Notes under the pieces: model-generated
The model's database searches: none
What the model saw: only the letters and a program-made list of their open reading frames with translations
Told to the model about the DNA's origin: nothing
Shown here: piece by piece, positions 38,731 to 47,890 of the stretch
How the letters are laid out: each line of letters begins with the position of its first letter
Numbering within the stretch: the first letter of the stretch is position 1
Origin: Serratia liquefaciens
Lineage (GTDB): Bacteria; Pseudomonadota; Gammaproteobacteria; Enterobacterales; Enterobacteriaceae
Length of the DNA: 64,000 bases
Direction: 5' to 3'
Assembly (NCBI GenBank): GCA_012719855.1
Contig: JAAXZN010000028.1
Coordinates: 104,731-168,730, forward strand
Translations under genes and position numbers: made by a program

Positions 38731-39489
38731 ATGATCCTGCAAAGCCAGCGACTTTGGCATGAGAAAAAACACCTGACGCCCTGGCACCAGCATGCCAGTG
38801 GACAGATCTACCTGTTGACCCATGGCATGATGGCGCTGGAAACCCGGGAGCGGCAGTGGGCGATGACCGCCGGCAGCATCGGTTGGCTGCCACCCAACTG
38901 TGCGCACCAGGCGCTGGCATGCGGTAACGTCGCCGGCTGGAGCCTGTATCTGCCGGAGTCCTGCTGTGCGACGCTGCCGACGCAGCCGCATCTGAGCCCT
39001 GCCTCCGCATTGATTCAGGCGCTAATGGAGCGCATAGCTTCTTTTGCCGGACAAAAGCTGGCTCCGGCGCAACAACGCCTATTGCGGGTCTTGTTGGATG
39101 AGATTTCTGTGGAACAGAGCATACCGCTGCAGTTACCGCTACCGCAGGACGCCAGGCTGTTGAAAATCGCCCGTGCCCTGCTGAATGAACCCGCCAGCGA
39201 GCGTACCCAGAGTGACTGGGCCGCTTGGGCCGGACTGAGCGTGCGCACCCTCAGCCGCCGTTTTATCAGCGAAACCGGTGTGACCTTCGCCCGTTGGCGC
39301 CAGCAAGCACGGGTGATCCGCTCGCTGGAGCCGCTGTCACGCGGTGAATCGGTCGGTCGAATCGCCGGCGAATGCGGTTATGACAATGTCAGCGCCTATA
39401 TTGCCGCCTTCCGTCAACGTTTTGGCACCACGCCTGGGCTGTATTTTAGTCAGCGTCAGCCGGCAACAGCGCCTGACGCGTCGCGTTAA
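38731..39489 (+). CDS. AraC-family transcriptional regulator
   Basis: 252-residue regulator with an N-terminal cupin-like sensing domain (WHEKKHLTPWHQHASGQIYLL) and a C-terminal double helix-turn-helix (LSVRTLSRRFISETGVTFARW, then VGRIAGECGYDNVSAYIAAFRQRFGTTPG in the usual AraC pattern). It is divergent from the SnoaL-like gene, with about 100 bp between starts, and its 3' end overlaps the opposing TetR gene by 44 bp. The effector is unknown. Confidence 0.92.
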   Translation: MILQSQRLWHEKKHLTPWHQHASGQIYLLTHGMMALETRERQWAMTAGSIGWLPPNCAHQALACGNVAGWSLYLPESCCATLPTQPHLSPASALIQALMERIASFAGQKLAPAQQRLLRVLLDEISVEQSIPLQLPLPQDARLLKIARALLNEPASERTQSDWAAWAGLSVRTLSRRFISETGVTFARWRQQARVIRSLEPLSRGESVGRIAGECGYDNVSAYIAAFRQRFGTTPGLYFSQRQPATAPDASR

Positions 39490-40033
39490 GAAACTGTTCT
39501 GACAGCGCATCGCCCTGCGTTGCCCGCGCCAGCGTCAGTGCCCCCACCAGCATCGCCATCTGCACCAGCGCCTGCTGGTGTCGTTGAGGTTGCTGTTCAT
39601 CTGGCGAAAGCGACTCCAGCCGCGCCAACATGGCTTTCACACCGCTCAGGTAAGCCTGATGCACCGGTTTATCCGCATCTTCGCGCGCCACATCAGCAGC
39701 CAGAGCGGCAACCATGCAGCCTTCGCCCGGGCAGTCGCGGTGCCTGACATTCAGATAGGCGTCAACCAAGGTCTGCAAATTGTGCTGGTCCGGCTGACGG
39801 CTGGCGGCTTCCCAGCGCTGAGTGGATTCCTCTACCGCCCTGCGGCTGGCCACTGCCGCCAGTTGGTCCTTGGAAGCAAAATGGCCATAGAAGCCACCGT
39901 GCGTCAGCCCCACGGCCGCCATCAGATCGTTAACGCTGACGCCATTCAGGCCGCGTTCGCGAAAAAGCTGTGAAGACACCTGCTCAATCGCCTCGCGATT
40001 GCGCTCCATCTGCTGCTTTGAAACCCGTGCCAT
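39446..40033 (-). CDS. TetR-family transcriptional repressor
   Basis: 195-residue regulator. The N-terminal helix-turn-helix is typical (FRERGLNGVSVNDLMAAVGL, then THGGFYGHFASKDQL). The ligand-binding part resembles regulators of electrophile- or drug-response genes, with Cys residues in RDCPGEGCMV that could sense oxidants or electrophiles (inference). It lies 82 bp downstream of the aldo/keto reductase gene on the same strand; a 14-bp palindrome before that gene is a candidate operator. Confidence 0.9.
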   Translation of the reverse strand: MARVSKQQMERNREAIEQVSSQLFRERGLNGVSVNDLMAAVGLTHGGFYGHFASKDQLAAVASRRAVEESTQRWEAASRQPDQHNLQTLVDAYLNVRHRDCPGEGCMVAALAADVAREDADKPVHQAYLSGVKAMLARLESLSPDEQQPQRHQQALVQMAMLVGALTLARATQGDALSEQFLNATRQALLPADAD

Positions 40034-40115
40034 GGCGTTTTCTCCTTATCAATCAGGCATCATCTTAGGCTATCCACCGACAGCGCTCAATAGATGATGC
40101 CTTTCATCCAAAGAG

Positions 40116-41162
40116 TCAGGCGCGCGGGGTGCTCGGCGCGGCAAAGCGGGAACTGTCGCCGCCCTGCGCACGCGCCAGCGTGTCGGCAATCTGCCGATGC
40201 GGCGTGCCAGGTTCAATGGCGCTGACCCGATCCAGACGCGCCATCTGCTGCTCATCCAACGTCAAATCAAGCGCCGCCAGCGTATCCTCTAACTGATCCA
40301 GCGTGCGCGAACCCAGAATGGGGATGAGAGTGGTACTGGAATGCGCGGCCCTGTTGCGCAACCAGGCGATAGCGACGTGAGTCGGCTGGGCATGATGCTC
40401 TTGCGCAATCGCCAGCACTTCATCCAGCAACGCGGTATCTTTCTCGCGATGCACCAAACGTCCCAGCTCACTCAACCGCCCGGCGTCGCTGTGGCGATAC
40501 TTGCCGGTCAGCAGGCCACCGCCCAGCGGCGACCACAGAGTGGCGGCCATTCCCAGCGCTTCGACCATCGGCAGCAATTCACGTTCTGCGGTTCGCTCTA
40601 CCAGGCTGTATTCCACCTGAATGCCCGCAATGCGCGCCCAGCCGCGCAGTTCGGCCATCGTATCCGCACGGGCAATACGCCACGCCGGAAAGTTGGACAG
40701 CCCAGCATATTGGATCTTGCCGGTGCGGATCAGATCGTCAAAGGTACGGACGATCTCTTCAAGCGGCGTCAGGTTGTCAGAAAAATGCGCCCACAGCAGA
40801 TCGATACGATCGGTTTTCAGGCGTTTCAGGCTGCTCTCTACCGAGGCAATCATGTTTTTGCGGCTGTTGCCGGTATAGGCAATACCCGCGTCCGGTGCAG
40901 CACCCAGGGTGTATTTAGTGGCGACCACGAAACGGTCGCGTTCGGCGGCGATGAAATCCCCCACCATCTGTTCTGACTGACCGAATTGGTAGGTATCAGC
41001 CGTGTCGATAAAGTTGCCGCCGGCGTCGACATAGCGATCGAAAACCTGTTTGGCCTGTTCTTTTTCCGAACCGTAGCCCCAGCCGGTGCCAAAGTTGCCG
41101 GTCCCTAATGCCAGTTCAGAAACGCGCAGGCCGGTATTGCGGCCAAAGGTGGTGTATTTCAT
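40116..41162 (-). CDS. Aldo/keto reductase
   Basis: 348-residue NADPH-dependent oxidoreductase of the AKR superfamily (Tas/YdhF/IolS-like). The barrel is visible from LALGTGNFGTGWG; the catalytic Asp/Tyr region is FIDTADTYQFGQSEQMVG, the Lys segment VVATKY, and NADP-binding ILGSRTLDQLEDTL. The substrate cannot be read. It is followed by the TetR gene, so the two may form an autoregulated detoxification pair. Confidence 0.92.
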   Translation of the reverse strand: MKYTTFGRNTGLRVSELALGTGNFGTGWGYGSEKEQAKQVFDRYVDAGGNFIDTADTYQFGQSEQMVGDFIAAERDRFVVATKYTLGAAPDAGIAYTGNSRKNMIASVESSLKRLKTDRIDLLWAHFSDNLTPLEEIVRTFDDLIRTGKIQYAGLSNFPAWRIARADTMAELRGWARIAGIQVEYSLVERTAERELLPMVEALGMAATLWSPLGGGLLTGKYRHSDAGRLSELGRLVHREKDTALLDEVLAIAQEHHAQPTHVAIAWLRNRAAHSSTTLIPILGSRTLDQLEDTLAALDLTLDEQQMARLDRVSAIEPGTPHRQIADTLARAQGGDSSRFAAPSTPRA

Positions 41163-41200
41163 GGGAAAACCTCGCGATTACGTTGCGTTTATCAATATAG

Positions 41201-41214
41201 ATGATGGTCATCAT
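41201..41214 (-). promoter_or_regulatory. Candidate TetR operator upstream of the aldo/keto reductase
   Basis: ATGATG-GT-CATCAT is a perfect palindrome 39-52 bp upstream of the reductase start. A second partial copy (CCCATCATTTAT) follows at about 41231. Position and symmetry suit the TetR protein encoded by the next gene. Confidence 0.5.
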
Positions 41215-41340
41215 TATTTTATATATGTCACCCATCATTTATAAAAGCAAGCGCAATCTGCCATGAACCAGAAAAGACCAACAGGGAGAATGGGAGGAGT
41301 TCGGGCACAAGACTCGGTGCCCGATAACATAAGTGGCGGA

Positions 41341-41865
41341 TTACTTTACCGTTTCCCGCTGCAGCACGGCCAGGATCTTTTCGACCACCTGCTGTGGATT
41401 ACCGGTACCGTCCATCACGTAGTGCGCGGTCTCCTGATACAAGGCTTCGCGTGCGGCCAGCACTTCCAGCATCTCTTCGGCGATCGGACGCCCTGTCAGC
41501 GTAGGGCGCTGCGCGTCTTGCGGATACTCTTCCAGCCGCTGAGCCAACACCTCGGCCGGTGCGCGCAGGTAAATAACGGTGCCGTGCTGACGCATAAATT
41601 GACGGTTCTCTTCCGCCAGGATCGCGCCGCCACCGGTGGCAACTACAGTTGACGGTTGAGTCACGGTTTGCAGAGCAATGCTTTCACGGCGGCGAAAGCC
41701 CAACCAGCCTTCGTTTTCGACCATTTCCGCCACGCTCATCTGCGTGGTCTGTTGCATAAACAGATCGGTATCGGTGAATTGATAGCCCAGCGCCAACGCC
41801 AGTGCACTGCCCACCGTGGTTTTACCGGCGCCGCGAGCGCCCACCATGAAAATGGTTTGTGTCAT
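41341..41865 (-). CDS. aroL: Shikimate kinase II AroL
   Basis: Phosphorylates shikimate in the common aromatic pathway; 174 residues from ATG 41865, like E. coli AroL. P-loop GARGAGKTT (9-17), the DTD shikimate-binding segment (QFTDTDLFM), GFRRRES, the ATGGG motif ([10 protein letters not shown]) and [12 protein letters not shown] are seen. In E. coli it is TyrR/TrpR-repressed and followed by yaiA-aroM; here accessory genes separate it from yaiA. Confidence 0.96.
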   Translation of the reverse strand: MTQTIFMVGARGAGKTTVGSALALALGYQFTDTDLFMQQTTQMSVAEMVENEGWLGFRRRESIALQTVTQPSTVVATGGGAILAEENRQFMRQHGTVIYLRAPAEVLAQRLEEYPQDAQRPTLTGRPIAEEMLEVLAAREALYQETAHYVMDGTGNPQQVVEKILAVLQRETVK

Positions 41866-41968
41866 TACGGGTTGTCCCTTATACGGTGACTTGAATGCGT
41901 GAGCACGCCAGAATCCGGCGTGCAAATCGTGCGATGGCGTAGATGCTGCATCATACCGCCATCAGCCT

Positions 41969-41986
41969 GTATTTCAATATTTACGA
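41969..41986 (-). promoter_or_regulatory. Possible TyrR box upstream of aroL
   Basis: CGTAAA-N6-AATACA on the minus strand resembles the TyrR consensus TGTAAA-N6-TTTACA, and a half-site TGTAAA follows on the plus strand at 41991. It lies about 105-120 bp before aroL and overlaps the end of the acetyltransferase gene. Suggestive only. Confidence 0.3.
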
Positions 41987-42499
41987 TAGTGTAAATTCCA
42001 TGGCACAGCGGCTGCCTGCGGCAAAACCCTGCGCCACCTCTTCCGCCAGCCCCGCCCTCAACGACGGGCTGAGCCGCTCGGCGGCTATCGGCCTGAACCC
42101 CAGACGCCGGTAATAAGGCGCATTCCAGGGCACATCAATAAAAGTGGTTAACGTCAGGCGCTGTGCGCCCAATAATGCGGCCTGCGCCGCAACCTCGATG
42201 AGCAAGCGGCGCCCAATGCCCTGACGCTGCCAGTGGGCGCCCACCGACAGCTCGGCGATGTGCCAATCCTGCGGTTGCGACACGACGGCGATAAAGCCGG
42301 CAACCTCCCCTGCCGCACTTTCAGCCAGCCACTCGTGCTGTCGCTGAATAAAATCGGCATGCCGATCGGAACTCATCACCGGGCCTTCGGCGATAAAACG
42401 CCAGGCCGGCTGTTGGTGGAACAGCTGGGCTGCCGAGCGCTCAACCGCCATCAACTGAGCGATATCCTGCGGCTGCGCTAACCGGATTTGCAGGCTCAT
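41981..42499 (-). CDS. GNAT-family N-acetyltransferase
   Basis: 172-residue acetyltransferase. The acetyl-CoA-binding motif A is clear: ELSVGAHWQRQGIGRRLLIEV (R/Q-x-x-G-x-G/A). The C-terminal part contains PYYRRLGFRPI, the usual motif B. The substrate is unknown. ATG 42499 has GGAG nine bases before it. Transcribed alone ahead of aroL. Confidence 0.88.
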   Translation of the reverse strand: MSLQIRLAQPQDIAQLMAVERSAAQLFHQQPAWRFIAEGPVMSSDRHADFIQRQHEWLAESAAGEVAGFIAVVSQPQDWHIAELSVGAHWQRQGIGRRLLIEVAAQAALLGAQRLTLTTFIDVPWNAPYYRRLGFRPIAAERLSPSLRAGLAEEVAQGFAAGSRCAMEFTLS

Positions 42500-42589
42500 C
42501 GGGCTCTCCTTAACGTCAGGGCCGGCTATTTAATCAGATTTCCCCGACGGCAGATACCCGCCGCCGGGCACGTATTTCCGATCGAAAAA

Positions 42590-44719
42590 TCAGAAGTCGA
42601 CGCTGGCACGCAGCACCACTTCTCGAGGTTCCCCTATCGCTACGCGCAAATTGTTGCCGCTGGAAGGGTAATAGGTTTTGTCGAACAGGTTCTTCACGTT
42701 CAATTGCCATTTCACCCGATACCCCTGCACCGGCATGGTGTAAGCGGCGAAGGCGTCGGCAACGGTGTAGTTATCGAGAGTGAAACTGTTGGCGGTGTCG
42801 CCTGGACGGCGGCCCACATAACGCGCCCCTGCGCCAATACGTACGTTGTCCCCGCTGTAAAGCCCTGGGGACCCCAGATCCTGCGTCAGGAACAGCGAGG
42901 CGGTATGGCGCGCCACGTTGGTCATCTCCTTGCCCTTGTTGTCCGGATCGTCCACCACCCGTGCATCGGTATAAGCATAAGAACCGATCATGCTTAACGA
43001 ATCAGTGATATTGCCGGCAACATCCAGCTCCACGCCCTGCGAGCGTACGCGCCCGGCGGTTCGGGTGACGGTTTCGCCATCCACCAGTTCGCTGACCATC
43101 ACGTTGCGTTTGGTGATGTCGAACAACGCCAGGGTCCCGGTGACGCCATTGGGCAGTTCAACCTTGCTGCCCACTTCCCAGGCCTTGCCCTGTTCCGGCG
43201 GCAGCGAGCCAATCTGGCTGGCAATGGAGGAGTTTGGCTTGAATGACTCGGTGTAGCTGCTGTACAGCGACACATATGGCGTCAGTTTGTAGACCACCCC
43301 AAGGCGCGGCACCAGCTTGCTGTCGGAGCTGTCGGTATTGGTGACAAATGGCCGCCCTTTACCGGCAAAAACGTCAAAGGCGTCATAGCGCAGCCCGCCC
43401 ATCACCAACCATTTATCGGTCAGTTGAACAGAATCCTGCACAAACCAGCCGTAGCTGGTGAGATTTTCGCGCTGATCGCTGTCTTTGGCGCTGACGGCAT
43501 TAGAGGTCGGCATCAGGCCATACACCGGGTTATAGATATCGAAATCGCTGTTCTTTTTGCTGCGGATCATGTCGCCGCGGTAGGTGCGGTTATCTTCAAA
43601 ATCAAACCCGAACAGCATCTGGTGGTTGATACTGCCCCAGTCAACGTCGCCGTTGAGCGTCAGTTGCACCGCATTGGCATGGCTGACGGCATGGGCGGTG
43701 GAGTCGGCCTGGCGCGTCAGTTTGCCGTTTTCAGGATCCAAAGCCAGCGCACGTGCCTGATTATCGCTGTAGCTGTTGCGGCTGTAGGCGTAGGTCAGAG
43801 AGCTTTTCCAGCTTTCATTCAACACCTGATCAACCTGCAGGGTGACGCTGTCCTGATCGCCACGCGTGGCGTTATAACTTTCGTCAAAGCGACGGTCGCG
43901 CGGCGTATTCACAGGTTTGCCGGTACGCGAATCAATAATGGTGCCACGATCGAAGGGCACTAAATACTCCATATGTTCGTAGGCGACGCGTACCGTGGTG
44001 CTCTCACCGAACCACATCAGCGACGGTGCAATCACCGTTTGGCGGTTACGGCCAAAGTTGCGCCAGTAGTCGGTTTCATCGTGGTCGACAATCATCCGAT
44101 AGGCGAACCCGGAGGTGCCAAGCGGCCCGGTGACGTCCAACTGGCCGCCGCCGCCCTTGAAGCTGCTGCCCCAGCCTTCCACGTGGGTATGCTGCTGCAA
44201 CTGCGGCTTTTTGGTGATCATGTTGATCATCCCGCCGGGTTCACCCATGCCGTAAAGCATCGAAGCCGGGCCTTTCAGCACCTCAACCCGTTCGGTGGTC
44301 GGGGTAAAGTTGCGGGCCTGAACCGAACGCACGCCGTCACGCAGAATGGAGCCGTCGCGGTTATCGCCAAAACCACGCTTCATCACCGCGTCCTGGGTGC
44401 CGCCCAGGGTGTTCGCCTGGGTAATGCCGCTGACGTTATTTAGCGCTTCATCCAGGTTGCTGACCGCCTGATCGATAATCACCTGCTGCGGCACCACGTC
44501 GATAGCCTGCGGCACGTTCAGCAGGCTGGTCTCGGTTCGGGTGCCGGTCACGCTGGTCAGCGGCTGGTAACTTTGCACGCCCTTCGCCGATGCCTGGCCG
44601 ACCACCACCAGGGTTTCCCCTTTTTCTTTTTCGGTGGTTTTGTCGGCGCCGATCGCCGGTACAGCCGCACAGGCCGCCAGAGGCAGTGCGCACCACCAGC
44701 CACGCTGGGTATTATTCAT
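42590..44719 (-). CDS. TonB-dependent siderophore receptor
   Basis: Outer-membrane receptor of 709 residues from ATG 44719. A signal peptide ends at about residue 25 (AVPAIGA), followed by a TonB-box-like GETLVVVGQ. The plug domain has RTETSLLNVPQAIDVVP and EVLKGPASMLYG-PGGMINM, and a 22-strand barrel ends in the canonical C-terminal Phe (RASVDF). It resembles hydroxamate-siderophore receptors of the FhuA/FoxA/FcuA type. Its start overlaps the stop of the binding-protein gene by 8 bp, so both are expressed from the Fur-boxed promoter upstream of that gene. The ligand is inferred. Confidence 0.92.
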   Translation of the reverse strand: MNNTQRGWWCALPLAACAAVPAIGADKTTEKEKGETLVVVGQASAKGVQSYQPLTSVTGTRTETSLLNVPQAIDVVPQQVIIDQAVSNLDEALNNVSGITQANTLGGTQDAVMKRGFGDNRDGSILRDGVRSVQARNFTPTTERVEVLKGPASMLYGMGEPGGMINMITKKPQLQQHTHVEGWGSSFKGGGGQLDVTGPLGTSGFAYRMIVDHDETDYWRNFGRNRQTVIAPSLMWFGESTTVRVAYEHMEYLVPFDRGTIIDSRTGKPVNTPRDRRFDESYNATRGDQDSVTLQVDQVLNESWKSSLTYAYSRNSYSDNQARALALDPENGKLTRQADSTAHAVSHANAVQLTLNGDVDWGSINHQMLFGFDFEDNRTYRGDMIRSKKNSDFDIYNPVYGLMPTSNAVSAKDSDQRENLTSYGWFVQDSVQLTDKWLVMGGLRYDAFDVFAGKGRPFVTNTDSSDSKLVPRLGVVYKLTPYVSLYSSYTESFKPNSSIASQIGSLPPEQGKAWEVGSKVELPNGVTGTLALFDITKRNVMVSELVDGETVTRTAGRVRSQGVELDVAGNITDSLSMIGSYAYTDARVVDDPDNKGKEMTNVARHTASLFLTQDLGSPGLYSGDNVRIGAGARYVGRRPGDTANSFTLDNYTVADAFAAYTMPVQGYRVKWQLNVKNLFDKTYYPSSGNNLRVAIGEPREVVLRASVDF

Positions 44720-45827
44720 TATGTAACTGACTCCAATAGGTCCCTGAAAAAGGTAACGGCAAAAATTGTTGATAGAGCTGTTTGAAGGTCTGTTGCGGGT
44801 TGATGTCTGCAAACAGATCCGGGTAAAACGCTTTGGCGAACATTTCGACCGCCACGACGTGGTACGGGCTGAGATAGAAGTTGTGCCAGATACTCCAGGC
44901 CTGACGGTCTTTTACCGCTTTCAGGTTGGCGAGCATCGGCTGTTTTTGCATGATCTGACGGAAGCTCTCATCCGCTTCCTGCTGGGTAACCAGCGGTCCC
45001 AGACGCAAATCGGAAAAGCGCTTGCCCTGTGGGCCGGCCATGCCGGTGGCAATGTAAATATCAGGATTGGCGGTCAGAATGGTTTCCGGGTTCAGCTCGC
45101 CGTAAACCCCTTTGATGCTGGCGCTGGCGATATTGTCGCCGCCGACAAAGGCCAGCAGATCGCCGAGGTTGCCATGAGCCGCAGTGGTGCAGCAGGTTTC
45201 ACGCCGCCCGAGGTGCAGATGCAGCATGACCTTGGGCTTTGGCCCCTGGTAGCCGGCCAGGCGCTGCTGGATCACCGCCATATGCTGCTGGTAGAAGTCG
45301 ATAAACTGCTCAGCACGCTGCTGACGGTTGAGCACCTCGCCCAACAGTCGAACGCTGGGTACGGTGTTATGCAGCAAGTCGACCCGTAAATCGACGTAGA
45401 TCACTGCAATACCTGCCTTACTCAGCGCCGTTAGCAGCAAGTCACTGTCGCCCTCCTCCTTCGCATAGCGGGCAAGGATCACTAGATCCGGTTTCAACCG
45501 GATCAGATTTTCAATGTTAACCTGACGGAAGTTGCCCTTGCTGATAGAGGGTATGGCTTTGATTTGAGGAAATTTCTGCGTATAGAGCTGCCAGCTCTGC
45601 GCATCGAAACGCGCCATGTCTTCCGGCCAACCGACGATACGCTGGGCCGGATTGCCCGGCTCCAGCAACGCCAGGGTATACAGCATGCGGCTCTCGCCCA
45701 GCACGATACGCTGCGGGTTATCCGGCACCTCGACCTGGCGGCCGGTGATATCGGTGACCCTTTTCGCCTGAGCACTAAAACCGCCAAGCAGCAGGGAAAA
45801 CAGCAGTAACATGAGGGAATTGCGCAT
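44712..45827 (-). CDS. Iron-siderophore periplasmic binding protein (FepB/FhuD fold)
   Basis: 371-residue class III substrate-binding protein. The signal peptide ends AQA (about residue 21). The family pattern VTDITGRQVEVPDNPQRIVLG and NIENLIRLKPDLVILAR are visible. It lies upstream of and overlaps a TonB receptor gene. No permease or ATPase is adjacent, so inner-membrane transport must use another system, or the protein only delivers or senses ligand. A strong Fur box lies 33-51 bp before the start. Confidence 0.88.
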   Translation of the reverse strand: MRNSLMLLLFSLLLGGFSAQAKRVTDITGRQVEVPDNPQRIVLGESRMLYTLALLEPGNPAQRIVGWPEDMARFDAQSWQLYTQKFPQIKAIPSISKGNFRQVNIENLIRLKPDLVILARYAKEEGDSDLLLTALSKAGIAVIYVDLRVDLLHNTVPSVRLLGEVLNRQQRAEQFIDFYQQHMAVIQQRLAGYQGPKPKVMLHLHLGRRETCCTTAAHGNLGDLLAFVGGDNIASASIKGVYGELNPETILTANPDIYIATGMAGPQGKRFSDLRLGPLVTQQEADESFRQIMQKQPMLANLKAVKDRQAWSIWHNFYLSPYHVVAVEMFAKAFYPDLFADINPQQTFKQLYQQFLPLPFSGTYWSQLHNE

Positions 45828-45859
45828 AAGTGGGCCGGATCAACAAAATATGCGCGCAT

Positions 45860-45878
45860 GATAATCACTCTCATTAGC
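45860..45878 (-). promoter_or_regulatory. Fur box
   Basis: On the minus strand GCTAATGAGAGTGATTATC matches the 19-bp Fur consensus at 15 positions. It lies just upstream of the binding-protein/receptor operon, so iron repression is very likely. Confidence 0.85.
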
Positions 45879-46043
45879 ACTTTCAATCACAACGCTTGAC
45901 GGGACGGTTAAATCCGCTGAATCACGCTGTTTCGGCGCGGATACGCGAAAAATCGCTGTAAATGCCGTTTTATAAAGTTAAAAAATCGGTCGATAATCCA
46001 GTAAAAGGCCAGTCAGATTGCAGATAATTCAGGAGGTACCGAG

Positions 46044-46508
46044 ATGACCCAACGTATTATTCCATTGGCGGAGTGCCCACAGTTCAGCGACGTTTGCGCC
46101 GCATGGGCGTTTGGTCAATGGGGTTCGCAACGCGGCGGTTCACTGGAACGCACGCGCCAACGCTTTGCCCAGTGCGTCCAGCCGAGCGAAGATTACACCA
46201 CCCTGCTGGTGATTGAGGACGAACGCCCGCTGGGCATGGCCAGCCTGTGGCCGAGCGACGATCATCATCGGATGGACCTTTCTCCCTGGCTGGCCGGCGT
46301 ATTCGTCCACCCGGATCACCGTCGCCAGGGTATTGCACAGCGGCTGGAAGCGGCCATCGTGTTGTTGGCACGCCAGCGTAATCACCCCGTATTGCACCTG
46401 ATCACCGATAAATCCGAGGCGCTGTATGCGGGTTGGGGCTGGCAGACCATCGAACGCCGACGGCAATATGATGGCGAAGTGGTGGTGATGGAAAAAAGGC
46501 TTGGCTAA
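46044..46508 (+). CDS. GNAT-family N-acetyltransferase
   Basis: 154-residue acetyltransferase with a strong ribosome site (AGGAGG) before ATG 46044. Motif A reads GVFVHPDHRRQGIAQRLEAAI, followed by HLITDKSEALYAGWGWQTIERR. Substrate unknown. Its 3' end overlaps the opposing methyltransferase gene by 4 bp. Confidence 0.88.
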   Translation: MTQRIIPLAECPQFSDVCAAWAFGQWGSQRGGSLERTRQRFAQCVQPSEDYTTLLVIEDERPLGMASLWPSDDHHRMDLSPWLAGVFVHPDHRRQGIAQRLEAAIVLLARQRNHPVLHLITDKSEALYAGWGWQTIERRRQYDGEVVVMEKRLG

Positions 46509-47062
46509 CGCGGCGTGCAGATGTAAACCAACGCCGGCGGGAAGTTGCGCACAACCCGCAGCCGCTTCCAGTGAAAATAACGGGACAGCAGCTTTTCCGA
46601 CAGGTGACTGTATTGGAACAGCACCAGGGTGCCGTTGCGCGCGAGCAAACGCTGCTGGGCCTGCTGCAAAATACGAATGCTGATTTTTAGCGGGATCGAC
46701 AGCAACGGCAGGCAAGAGAACACCACGTCATAATCGCCGGCCATCTCTTCAGCCGAACGATCCATTACCTGCAGGCGGCGATCGTCGATTTTCCGTAGCT
46801 GATGGACAAAATGAGATTGGATTTCAAAGGCCTCAAGCGAAGCATCTGCGCGCATCCGGCCTAATATCCGCTTGGTCAACACGCCATCCGCCGCGCCCAG
46901 TTCGGCGATCGACAGCGCCCCGGTCCATTCAACCTGATTCAACATCGCCTGACACAGCCAGGGAGAAGAAGGCGCCAGCGTGCCAATGGTGCGCGGCGAA
47001 GCCATAAACTGTTGGAGGTAGGAGAAGTGGTTTTTCAGTTGCAGCCGTGTCGCGTTTAACAT
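46505..47062 (-). CDS. SAM-dependent methyltransferase (phospholipid N-methyltransferase-like)
   Basis: 185-residue class I methyltransferase. The SAM-binding motif is AELGAADGVLTKRIL and motif II DVVFSCLPLLSIP. The N-terminal LNATRLQLKNHFSYLQQFMASPRTIGTLAPSS-like start is typical of PmtA-type phosphatidylethanolamine methyltransferases (here MLNATRLQLKNHFSYLQQF onward). I chose ATG 47062 because a perfect AGGAGG lies five bases before it; a TTG ten codons upstream is unlikely. Phospholipid as substrate is inference; another small methyltransferase role cannot be excluded. Confidence 0.78.
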   Translation of the reverse strand: MLNATRLQLKNHFSYLQQFMASPRTIGTLAPSSPWLCQAMLNQVEWTGALSIAELGAADGVLTKRILGRMRADASLEAFEIQSHFVHQLRKIDDRRLQVMDRSAEEMAGDYDVVFSCLPLLSIPLKISIRILQQAQQRLLARNGTLVLFQYSHLSEKLLSRYFHWKRLRVVRNFPPALVYICTPR

Positions 47063-47299
47063 TGGGGCCTCCTTTGGTTGAGTAGCTACCAATCTGACCC
47101 CAATTTCTTAAGTATTCATTAACATGTTTCCTAAAACCGCCGACGCAGTTGTAATAAAATGCAACCGACACAGAAAAAAAAGGGTGCGGAAATCATCGTC
47201 GGGTAATCAAGTCATTGCATTACCGGTCAGATTATTATCCACACCCGTTTATTTTATCGGCCAGCTGTTGCCCTGGCCGAATTTATTTACTGTAACCGA

Positions 47300-47584
47300 T
47301 TAACGGTATATTTCCGCATTACCGCGCCAGTTGCTGGAATCCCCGGGGGTGTCCAGCCCGATAATACGAATGCTGCTGGCGCCGTCCGCCTGAGCTTTTT
47401 CTTTCAGTGCGTGAACCGCATCGCCCGGAGAACCGCTAATGCCGGAAACCGACACTACACCAAGGCTTTGCATACCGCTGGCCTGCTCTGTATTGATCTG
47501 TTTTACCGATGACAGCGGCGCTGCAAAGGAAGAGAATGAAGCGGCTGCCAAAAGAACTGCTGCGATGCCAGGTAATAGTTTCAT
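47300..47584 (-). CDS. Small periplasmic DUF1471 (YhcN/BhsA-like) protein
   Basis: 94-residue secreted protein: a signal peptide (MKLLPGIAAVLLAAASFSSF, ends FAA) and one DUF1471 domain with LGVVSVSGISGSPGDAVHAL and ADGASSIRIIGL. Members are stress-induced envelope proteins linked to biofilm, acid, copper or peroxide responses in E. coli. The specific trigger here is unknown. Monocistronic. Confidence 0.85.
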   Translation of the reverse strand: MKLLPGIAAVLLAAASFSSFAAPLSSVKQINTEQASGMQSLGVVSVSGISGSPGDAVHALKEKAQADGASSIRIIGLDTPGDSSNWRGNAEIYR

Positions 47585-47890
47585 AATGAACTCCAGATGT
47601 TTTTGTTTATTTCTCGTATCAGTGGAGTTAATTATCTACCAGGCAATGAAAGCGGACGTAATCCAATGTAAAGAACATCAATCATTGTGATGAAAATAAG
47701 GAGGAAGTACGTGCAGGTATGTCTTTGGCAGGACAACGCGGGTCTATGCAGCCACTCTACCCCTGACAGATGACAATTAAAAGTCCGTTTGGCCAAGGGA
47801 TATAAAAACCGCCCCTTTTAAGATTCTTCTCCCCGTACCCGCGACTGAACTACGCTATTTCTGAAGGTTATCATTATGGAAGGACTCCCT
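47585..47890. other. Divergent regulatory region between the DUF1471 gene and ltrA
   Basis: About 300 bp containing both promoters (a TATAAA at 47799-47804 could be the -10 of the ltrA-like gene) and one tiny open frame with a strong ribosome site (47711-47773, listed separately). Nothing else recognised. Confidence 0.5.
47711..47773 (+). CDS. Possible 20-residue small ORF
   Basis: GTG at 47711 is preceded by AAGGAGG with an ideal six-base gap. The frame encodes a 20-residue peptide (MQVCLWQDNAGLCSHSTPDR if GTG is read as Met) ending in TGA, 117 bp before ltrA. It could be a leader peptide or unannotated small protein. The only evidence is the ribosome site, so it may be chance. Confidence 0.25.
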   Translation: MQVCLWQDNAGLCSHSTPDR

